A DNA stretch of 64,000 nucleotides, taken from the NCBI RefSeq assembly GCF_900095885.1, contig NZ_LT615367.1, forward strand, positions 2,604,001-2,668,000, written 5' to 3'. Below are positions 58,264 through 64,000 of the stretch, in pieces. A program made the position numbers and the translations under genes. Position 1 is the first letter of the stretch. Each line of letters opens with the position of its first letter. Origin of the DNA: Dickeya aquatica. GTDB lineage: Bacteria; Pseudomonadota; Gammaproteobacteria; Enterobacterales; Enterobacteriaceae. The notes beneath the pieces were generated by a model. The model had not been told where the DNA came from. It was given only the letters and a program-made list of their open reading frames with translations, and did no database searches.

Positions 58264-58326
58264 AATAAAAAACCGGAGCAGCTTTTTAAGGCACACTCCG
58301 GTATCTTTCGCAAATTTAGCGCGTAT
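58264..58326 (-). repeat. Dispersed box-terminator element, copy (d)
   Basis: Order on the minus strand: ATACGCGCTAAATTTGC, AAAGATACC, hairpin CCGGAG(T/C) / GCTCCGG, T6 tract. Nearly identical to copy (c). It lies between a small hypothetical gene and the lysis genes. Confidence 0.88.
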
Positions 58327-58337
58327 GCGTGATGAGG

Positions 58338-58565
58338 TCAATTCGGGTTATGAGTTGCCTTGCGCCTTATTTCGATCATTCTGATGTAAAAATCATACAT
58401 TTCTTTATTATGCTGAACCTGCATCTCCTCCGACAAATCCCGTCGCCCTTCCTGCCATGTCTTTACTTCTTTTTTGCAGACAGCATAAGCTTCATCAACG
58501 ATCTCTTTAGGTGACGTTTTTTCTGCAATCCTGGGAATTGTGTAATTGTTGAGGCAATTAGTCAT
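58338..58565 (-). CDS. Hypothetical protein, 75 aa
   Basis: Starts MTNCLNNYTIPRIAEKTSPK and contains two predicted helices with many charged residues (KKEVKTWQEGRRDLSEEMQV). No signal peptide. Family unknown. It lies downstream of the antiterminator gene, where the late promoter and early late leader would be expected, so it is the first gene of the late transcript or a moron. Confidence 0.55.
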   Translation of the reverse strand: MTNCLNNYTIPRIAEKTSPKEIVDEAYAVCKKEVKTWQEGRRDLSEEMQVQHNKEMYDFYIRMIEIRRKATHNPN

Positions 58566-58646
58566 CGGATTAACAAACTGCCATCGAAAAAAATGCCAGT
58601 GATAGAATCCATTTTTTCATGTTTTACCCTGCAAGAAATAAAATTT

Positions 58647-59456
58647 TTACTGAATTATTTCATCTCTAAGCCGCATCTTCAAAATATCCAATGCACCAGA
58701 CTCTTCAACATACAACCAACGCAAGCACTGCTTCACCAGCGCCAAATACTGCGGCCATTCTCCCGTTGTTATCACAGCCCCTATGTTAGCCAGCGACGCC
58801 CGCAAGTGCTCATACGTTGCCGTAATGCGCCCACCACCACCACACTCATTACAGAGTGCAATCACCGGTCTATGCGTCCGGCCAGTACCGCTGCACCGGG
58901 GGCAGAGATTACTGCGCATCGCCTGCTGGGTGGCCCATGCCTTCAGCCCTTGGCGTTCCGCATCGACCCTTGCTGACAATGCGACAATTTGCTGACCGAT
59001 CAGATGATATTCCTTATCTGCGGTTTTCGCCTGGCTGCGCGCTTTTTCCAGGCGCTTAATTTCAGCACGCAGCAAATCAATATTCTTGCGCACCTGCGAA
59101 AATCTCGGCCCGTATTTGCACAACAATTTACTGATGTGATTTATCTGGGCTGGCAAATTACGCTCCAGCATCATATTAAGTGCCAATTGACAGGCACTCT
59201 CTGCATGCTCTAAATCGGAATGAGTCTTTGCCCAATCTGTAATTGCGGCACGGATCCGCTGCTCGGCCTGATTGTCGTGGCGGTATTTCGCCATCAGCAC
59301 ATCATAGCCTGTTGAGTTATGGCGTTGCGCGGTCGCGAGCGCCCCCAAGATTTGATCTTTGGACAGGGACGCACGTCCGCGCCCGACGTTGAGTGATTCA
59401 ATACTCATGCAGCGCGGATCGTGCATTTTAATCAGTTGTTCTATGGCTATGGTCAT
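58647..59456 (-). CDS. Q-type late antitermination protein
   Basis: 269 aa from the ATG at 59456, with AGGA about 9 nt upstream; a longer frame begins at 59483. A coiled coil lies around 118-175. A zinc-binding pair of motifs follows: CPRCSGTG (185-192) and CNECGGGG (202-209), then RITATYEHLRASLANIG and a C-terminal part with EWPQYLALVKQCL. These features fit phage antitermination Q proteins that modify RNA polymerase at the late promoter so that it reads through terminators. The many terminators downstream agree with this role. Confidence 0.72.
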   Translation of the reverse strand: MTIAIEQLIKMHDPRCMSIESLNVGRGRASLSKDQILGALATAQRHNSTGYDVLMAKYRHDNQAEQRIRAAITDWAKTHSDLEHAESACQLALNMMLERNLPAQINHISKLLCKYGPRFSQVRKNIDLLRAEIKRLEKARSQAKTADKEYHLIGQQIVALSARVDAERQGLKAWATQQAMRSNLCPRCSGTGRTHRPVIALCNECGGGGRITATYEHLRASLANIGAVITTGEWPQYLALVKQCLRWLYVEESGALDILKMRLRDEIIQ

Positions 59457-59520
59457 TTGGTCAGTCCTGCAATTATTTGTCACAGGCTGATTCTATAGAC
59501 CATGAACGAGCGTTGCAAAA

Positions 59521-59985
59521 TCAGGGATTAACAGCAGAACATTTCATATTCTGCAAATATCGTTCTATCTCATTGCGTGCGGAATCAAATCCATAGCAAA
59601 TTTCAGCTCTGTAACCAGCCATGCGCATTAACTCTTGCCATTCCAATTGCCCCGGCGTCGGCCGACCACCTGCCGCCTTCATCTCGATCCATAAGCCAGC
59701 ATATCCACCACATGGCAATGCCAGGAATAAATCGTGAACCCCCGACCTCATCCCCAGTCGTTTGGCGTCTCTCGCCGCTTTTGGCCCGCGCTTTCCCTCA
59801 TTAGGAATGTGGATTAGGTAGTTACCAGGGCGAATGCCATTGATGGTAGCCAGTTTCGCCCACTGGATAAGTGCCGCCTGCTCCTCCAGTTCGGGCTGGT
59901 GACAAACCTTACACACGCCACCACCATGCATCTCAAGTTTTGCCCGGCTGCCAACCACCGCCAGAGCGTCAATTGAATTACGCAA
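59521..59985 (-). CDS. VRR-NUC family nuclease
   Basis: About 154 aa from a TTG at 59985, which has a strong ribosome binding site (AAAGGAGG) and overlaps the stop of the upstream gene (TTGCGTAA). The longer frame from 60108 is out of frame with the upstream DUF1364 gene and overlaps it by 131 nt. VRR-NUC motifs: PNEGKRGPKAARDAKRLGMR, SGVHDLFLALP, and WIEMKAAGGRPTPGQLEW, including the catalytic Asp and the ExK. Such nucleases process branched DNA; in this position it stands where lambda carries recombination genes (RusA-like). Confidence 0.82.
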   Translation of the reverse strand: MRNSIDALAVVGSRAKLEMHGGGVCKVCHQPELEEQAALIQWAKLATINGIRPGNYLIHIPNEGKRGPKAARDAKRLGMRSGVHDLFLALPCGGYAGLWIEMKAAGGRPTPGQLEWQELMRMAGYRAEICYGFDSARNEIERYLQNMKCSAVNP

Positions 59986-60310
59986 ACCGACCTCCTTTTG
60001 CCACCAGCAGGCTTTCATCAAACCAGATGCGCCACGTCGCGTGCAGCGCGGCCAGATACGTTTCCTCTTTTTCACCCGGCCGCCAGCCATATGGCACGCG
60101 TCCATCAATCACATCATGGCAAGAGGAACAGCCGAATACCGCAAAGAAGTCATCCGACTTATAAGCCATACCGTGCGTTAGGCTAGGTAAGTGGCATAGC
60201 ACTGTTGTTTCTCTGTTACAGTTACAAATTCCTGGGATCTGCAATGTACAGGCAAGCCCACAAGCAGAATCACGGAGGGATTTAGAACGATAGGCCGGGG
60301 ACTTAAGCAT
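59978..60310 (-). CDS. DUF1364 (YbcO-like) nuclease-type protein
   Basis: 110 aa, matching the DUF1364 pattern: KSPAYRSKSLRDSACGLACT, ICNCNRETTVLCHLPS, CSSCHDVIDGR. The conserved Cys and His residues fit a metal-binding beta-beta-alpha nuclease fold as in YbcO. Such genes lie in the nin-like region between replication and Q. Its ATG (60310) overlaps the upstream stop by 8 nt (ATGCTTAA). Confidence 0.82.
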   Translation of the reverse strand: MLKSPAYRSKSLRDSACGLACTLQIPGICNCNRETTVLCHLPSLTHGMAYKSDDFFAVFGCSSCHDVIDGRVPYGWRPGEKEETYLAALHATWRIWFDESLLVAKGGRFA

Positions 60311-60770
60311 GGCCTTTCTCCTTGATCGCTCTTATGTCACCGACCCGTTTCAGCACAAATTGCAGTTCCTGATTCGCCGCATGGATCTGCCCGTTGATAT
60401 CACTGAGGCGATTTTGAGCGTTGCGGAGTCGCCCTTTACAATTCGCCTCTTCTCGCTTCAGCTTTTCCAATCCCTCTCTGTGCGACTTTATTTCATGGCG
60501 TAACCCGGTTAGCTCCCACTCGATACGGGTTTCTTTCTTCGCCAAAGCCAGCAGGTGATCAAACGGTTCCAGCACTGCGCCGCACAAGCGGCAACTGACT
60601 GAACGCTCATGTTCAGAAACCACAACCCGCTCATGGCGACATGTCCGCCCTTCTGGCTTTGGTGCCTCAACAAAATTTCGCATCTCTTTGATGTCAGCAT
60701 TGTCATCAAAACGCCTGGTAAACTGCAAAACGTTGTCACTATCGTCTGGAAAATCCACATTATCGGTCAT
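60303..60770 (-). CDS. Zinc-ribbon/coiled-coil phage protein
   Basis: 155 aa. A possible metal site is formed by C44, H46, C60 and C63. The region after residue 75 is a long charged coiled coil (RIEWELTGLRHEIKSHREG). No enzyme motif. The start context, GGACTGACCA before ATGAC, is also found at the antiterminator start (59456). Function unknown; position in the nin-like region suggests a DNA-metabolism or regulatory role. Confidence 0.65.
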   Translation of the reverse strand: MTDNVDFPDDSDNVLQFTRRFDDNADIKEMRNFVEAPKPEGRTCRHERVVVSEHERSVSCRLCGAVLEPFDHLLALAKKETRIEWELTGLRHEIKSHREGLEKLKREEANCKGRLRNAQNRLSDINGQIHAANQELQFVLKRVGDIRAIKEKGHA

Positions 60771-60780
60771 TGGTCAGTCC

Positions 60781-61428
60781 TCAAAAATTCATCAACTGGT
60801 TAACGGCGTTTTCCATTTCTGCTTCATCAGCAAAATACTGGTTCAACGTCTCATTCCAGATCACACCAAATACACCTCGATATACCTTGTCGAATTTCTC
60901 CTGCCCCATGTTCACAAACGCGATACTCCAGCGCTGTTTCAGCGTGCCGCCGTCGGGATTCGGTGCCAGGTCGTAAAATCCAGCCTTTACCATCACGTGG
61001 TTCAGGTAGGCATCTTTGGTTTTAACTGCTTCGGGATCAAAACGGCGCTTAAGCTGTGCCGTTAGCCGCTCCAGAACTCTTTCAGCAATAATCCTCGTAA
61101 CGTTGTCATACAAAGAAGGATCACCCGCCTCCTGAGCGACTTCTTTAGACACCTCATGAGCTATCCATTTCTCCCGATCGCTGACAAACGACCACGCAGG
61201 CTCCCAATACGAAAACCCCAGATCCAGCAGAGCCCAGAATTTGCGGTGATGCTTGATGCTGCGGCGGTCGCCGATAGGTGTGAGCGAGATCGGGGTGCCG
61301 ATTGGCACCCCTTTCATTACGTCGCGGTCATGATCAGTACAGTATTTGATACCACCGCCGGGCAGCAGTACGCCCAGCGCTTCGGTTTTGTGCTTCTTAG
61401 GTGATTTGGTGCGGGTAGCGGTTGTCAT
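60781..61428 (-). CDS. DUF1367 family phage protein
   Basis: 215 aa. The DUF1367 pattern is visible: a GIKYCTDHDRDVMKGVPIGT stretch, then DRRSIKHHRKFWALLDLGF, and a C-terminal part with FNMGQEKF-like and NETLNQYFADEAE segments. Proteins of this family occur near methyltransferase and nin-type genes in lambdoid prophages; the function is not known. Its ATG overlaps the upstream methyltransferase stop (61425-61428). Confidence 0.78.
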   Translation of the reverse strand: MTTATRTKSPKKHKTEALGVLLPGGGIKYCTDHDRDVMKGVPIGTPISLTPIGDRRSIKHHRKFWALLDLGFSYWEPAWSFVSDREKWIAHEVSKEVAQEAGDPSLYDNVTRIIAERVLERLTAQLKRRFDPEAVKTKDAYLNHVMVKAGFYDLAPNPDGGTLKQRWSIAFVNMGQEKFDKVYRGVFGVIWNETLNQYFADEAEMENAVNQLMNF

Positions 61429-63329
61429 GCGGCCACCTCTTCACGCTCGGCGCACATTTCTGGCAGATTTGCACGCACCAGCGCTTCGGCAAACTGCGGC
61501 GGCACCGCATTACCACAGCGTGCGACTTGGGCTGTTTTCGTGTGCCGCACGCCGCGATAGTCCATGTCGATGACATACCAACTAGGAAACCCTTGGGCCG
61601 CATACAATTCCTGCGGTTGGAGCATACGCAGTGTAATGTCAACTAGTACATACCATGTGCCGCAGTATGCCATCAGCACCATTTCGACAAGTTCACAAAA
61701 ATGCTCTGGAAGGAATTTATGCAGTAGTTCCGCACAGCATCGCGCCTTTTCCCGAAGATCCGGCGATAGGCAGTCAGCGGGAACCGTCACCACACTAACA
61801 ACCCCTATCCTGTCTTTAGTCGTTATTGTGTGCATTGGTTCGTCAGCGGATTGCCCTCTATCTCCAGTGCCGTAGTACTTGACCGCATAGGCTGTCACCA
61901 GCCGTTGATTACTGCCGGAGGCAGTGAGCGTAGATACTGGTGTGTCTGCCGCATGTCCGTCGCCGTCGTAGAATCCGCCGTTTGCCTGCTCGAATAGCGC
62001 CATTGCCAGTGCGCTCGGCGCAGCACTGGCTGTAACCGTGTTCAGTGGTGTTTTCAGCGAGCGAATACCATCACTCCAGCGCCGCGCACCTGTACCGCAC
62101 AATTCTCCAAAGCTGGCGGTAATCAGCGCATGGTGTGCACCGCTGGCTGTTACTGTTGATAATGGGCGCTCTATGCTATGCCCAAAAAGTTGGTGCTCAT
62201 TCGTTCCACGCAGTGGGATCATCGTTGGTGCCACGACGGAAAAATGGCCACCTTTTACTTGAGCACAGAGCGTCCGCATGGACTCATCAATAGGCATTGT
62301 ACGCTGACTGCTCGCATTCGCGTGCTCATTGATGAATGGTGTTAATAATGGCGTTACCACCGCACGGTGATTTTCAGTAGCAATAGTGCCGAAAGGCTGA
62401 TTGATAGCGACTGGCTTACCAGAATATTCAGGGCCACCAGCTCCAACAATGAACGGTTCGGCATTGGTGAGAACGTGGCGCCACAATCCCTTGGCTACGC
62501 GGCGTAACGTATTTGTGGCTAAAGATTTTTTCCGTTCAAATATTGATGTGGACATAATCGACCAGTCAATACAGTCCGCCGCCATCCGCCACTGTTTCAG
62601 TTGCCCCGCTTGTACTTCCAGAGATTTCGGATCACCGTGGGTAGGTTTAGGCCAAACGATAGGATGACCATCGCAGCGAATCACCATAAAAAACCGCTTC
62701 CGACGCTGCGGCGTACCGTAATTGTCAGCTCGTAATTCGCGGTGATCTACGTTATACCCCAACCCACGCACCAACCGTTGCGCAGGCTCGCTATCAATGG
62801 TGATTCCAAGGAATTCACAGCATTCTGCTAACGCTGGGTGATCTGCGGCTACGCCATCAGACAGCATGCCGACGAATGCCGCGAACGTTTCCCCTGATCG
62901 CACGGGGTCTGGCTGACGTGTGCCGTCCGCGTCAGTAAGCAAGGGCCCCCAGGTTTTAAATTCGGCCACATTTTCAAGCATCATGACACGCGGGCGCACG
63001 GCCAGCGCCCAGCGCAGAACTACCCAGGCCAGTCCCCGAATTTCTTTTTTAACGGGCGCACTGCCGCGCGCTTTTGAAAAGTGAGTGCAGTCAGGCGAAA
63101 ACCACGCCAGCCCCACCGGGCGACCAGCCGTCGCCGCCACCGGGTCAACATCAAATACCGATTCGCAGTAATGCAGCGTGTCTGGGTGATTCGTGGCGTG
63201 CATCGCAATCGCATTCGGATCGTGATTAATCGCGATATCAACGCTGCGACCAATCGCAAGCTCAATGCCAGTTGAAGCACCGCCGCCACCTGCAAAGTTA
63301 TCAACGACGATTTCCCTGTTATTTTTCAT
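61425..63329 (-). CDS. C5-cytosine DNA methyltransferase
   Basis: 634 aa. Motif I FAGGGGAS (12-19) binds S-adenosylmethionine. The catalytic motif IV reads SPDCTHFSKARG with C81, where many family members have PCQ. Motif VI is ENV (119-121). RRKRFFMVIRCDG and PTHGDP follow. The large middle region (about 290-520) contains several diverged copies of a segment with P(L/V)(S/N)T(V/L)TASG followed by ALI or LVTAY, likely the target-recognition part. It methylates cytosine at an unknown site, possibly to protect phage DNA. It overlaps the adenine methyltransferase gene (ATGA, 63326-63329). Confidence 0.88.
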   Translation of the reverse strand: MKNNREIVVDNFAGGGGASTGIELAIGRSVDIAINHDPNAIAMHATNHPDTLHYCESVFDVDPVAATAGRPVGLAWFSPDCTHFSKARGSAPVKKEIRGLAWVVLRWALAVRPRVMMLENVAEFKTWGPLLTDADGTRQPDPVRSGETFAAFVGMLSDGVAADHPALAECCEFLGITIDSEPAQRLVRGLGYNVDHRELRADNYGTPQRRKRFFMVIRCDGHPIVWPKPTHGDPKSLEVQAGQLKQWRMAADCIDWSIMSTSIFERKKSLATNTLRRVAKGLWRHVLTNAEPFIVGAGGPEYSGKPVAINQPFGTIATENHRAVVTPLLTPFINEHANASSQRTMPIDESMRTLCAQVKGGHFSVVAPTMIPLRGTNEHQLFGHSIERPLSTVTASGAHHALITASFGELCGTGARRWSDGIRSLKTPLNTVTASAAPSALAMALFEQANGGFYDGDGHAADTPVSTLTASGSNQRLVTAYAVKYYGTGDRGQSADEPMHTITTKDRIGVVSVVTVPADCLSPDLREKARCCAELLHKFLPEHFCELVEMVLMAYCGTWYVLVDITLRMLQPQELYAAQGFPSWYVIDMDYRGVRHTKTAQVARCGNAVPPQFAEALVRANLPEMCAEREEVAA

Positions 63330-64000
63330 GCTGCTGCTCCCATGGCTACGGATAATGTTTCTGCGGTCGTGATAATTGCCGAATCCGGTACGCCTTCGAG
63401 TTTCAGGCGGTTGATATGACTGCGGAGTTTGTTTTGCAGGCCAGCAGGCAGCGTGATCGCTGCCGGGATCTGCTCGAAGAGGAAATTAACTTCCGATGGC
63501 CAGACAGTATTCTCTGTCTCTGGAATGATGATCGACTGCTGAGGTACTAACCGCCCCGCTTCTCGCCGGATCTGTGCCAAGAACGCGTCACCCGTCGCCA
63601 GCAGTTTTTCCCGCTGAATGTAGCTAACTGAAGGGCCACGCCATTCTTTATCAAAAACCGCGATAGCTGCGCCAAAACCTGCGCTACTGGGAATTTGCTT
63701 ATCGTCTTTCGGCTTAAACCAGGCGGGAACCTCAAACGCAATACGCCCGCGAATGAACGCAACGTGATCGGCGTGCTCCGGCCACCAGACTTCAGACGTG
63801 GCTGATTTGATGAGAAAGACATAGCGCCCGCCACGTTCCCGCATTTTGGCGGTGTGGGCCATAACGTGGCGCATACCGGTGATGTACTCACCCTCATGCA
63901 TTTTCGCTGTGCTGTACGGTGGGTTAGCAAACGCTGCGCCGTTCAGTTCAGCCAGACGCGCTGACCAGTCCTGCACCAGCGCGTTATCCTCCGCCGTGTA
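63326..64000 (-). CDS. Phage Dam-type N6-adenine methyltransferase, cut by right edge
   Basis: The frame is open to the window edge, so the N-terminus is missing; a GTG at 63976 is internal. The visible part includes YTAEDNALVQDW and the catalytic NPPYS motif, then GRYVFLIKSATSEVWW and RIAFEVPAWF, matching the phage DNA N6-adenine methyltransferase family (Dam-like). The C-terminal region is an extra helical domain (LQNKLRSHINRLKLEGVPDS). With the next gene it forms a two-methyltransferase unit. Confidence 0.85.
   Translation of the reverse strand, partial: YTAEDNALVQDWSARLAELNGAAFANPPYSTAKMHEGEYITGMRHVMAHTAKMRERGGRYVFLIKSATSEVWWPEHADHVAFIRGRIAFEVPAWFKPKDDKQIPSSAGFGAAIAVFDKEWRGPSVSYIQREKLLATGDAFLAQIRREAGRLVPQQSIIIPETENTVWPSEVNFLFEQIPAAITLPAGLQNKLRSHINRLKLEGVPDSAIITTAETLSVAMGAAA

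Noticed and set aside
59986..60108. N-terminal extension of the VRR-NUC gene
   Set aside because: It overlaps the DUF1364 gene in another frame and is very basic and unlike the family; a TTG with a strong ribosome binding site at 59985 explains the start better.

Overview
The window looks like a chromosomal segment of an enterobacterium of the Pectobacteriaceae type (Dickeya/Pectobacterium-like). That placement rests on how closely the proteins resemble E. coli orthologues (ChaA, ChaC, DauA, RstA/RstB, HrpA, AzoR, LdhA, YdgD) and on partly conserved gene neighbourhoods; it is inferred from remembered families, not from a search. The left part (about 1-28.7 kb) is host chromosome. The right part (about 29.2-64 kb) is most of a prophage that runs off the right edge. 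I see no rRNA, tRNA or CRISPR array.

Host region. A PAS-GGDEF protein is cut by the left edge. Next come an Aer-type energy-taxis receptor, a divergent ClC-family protein, a four-gene peptide-type ABC importer (substrate-binding protein, fused double ATPase, two permeases) and chaC, all on the minus strand. chaA is divergent from chaC and is followed by the SulP transporter dauA. A stress locus follows: rstA-rstB-asr-ydgU-ydgD. A PhoP-type box sits at canonical spacing before a -10 upstream of rstA. An RstA-type box sits in the 3' end of rstB, just ahead of asr. Asr has nine copies of a 51-bp in-frame Lys/Ala-rich repeat. hrpA and azoR are divergent, then come a second Aer paralogue, ldhA, a DUF333 lipoprotein and another small lipoprotein.

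Prophage region. Nearly all genes are on the minus strand, so transcription runs from right to left. From the right edge: an adenine methyltransferase (cut by the edge), a C5-cytosine methyltransferase, DUF1367, a zinc-ribbon/coiled-coil protein, DUF1364 (YbcO-like), a VRR-NUC nuclease and a Q-type antiterminator; then holin, endolysin and Rz with an embedded Rz1; then TerS, TerL, portal, scaffold, N4-gp56-type capsid, head and tail proteins, a lambda-type tail fibre with a C-terminal S74 chaperone, a J-like protein, a set of small ejection-type proteins, a giant polyvalent virion protein and terminal small proteins. The gene order resembles short-tailed lambdoid phages of the 933W/P22 type. 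Small plus-strand genes (a secreted Gly/His peptide, a small membrane protein, a lipoprotein) look like morons.

Most notable points: (1) the contiguous PhoP-RstAB-Asr regulatory layout; (2) a giant phage protein broken by three apparent one-base losses in G runs, plus a fourth frameshift in an ejection-type gene; (3) a dispersed, conserved box-plus-terminator element present four times between late modules; (4) an iteron-like cluster inside terS that is a candidate pac site; (5) a lipoprotein family with one copy in the flank and one inside the prophage.
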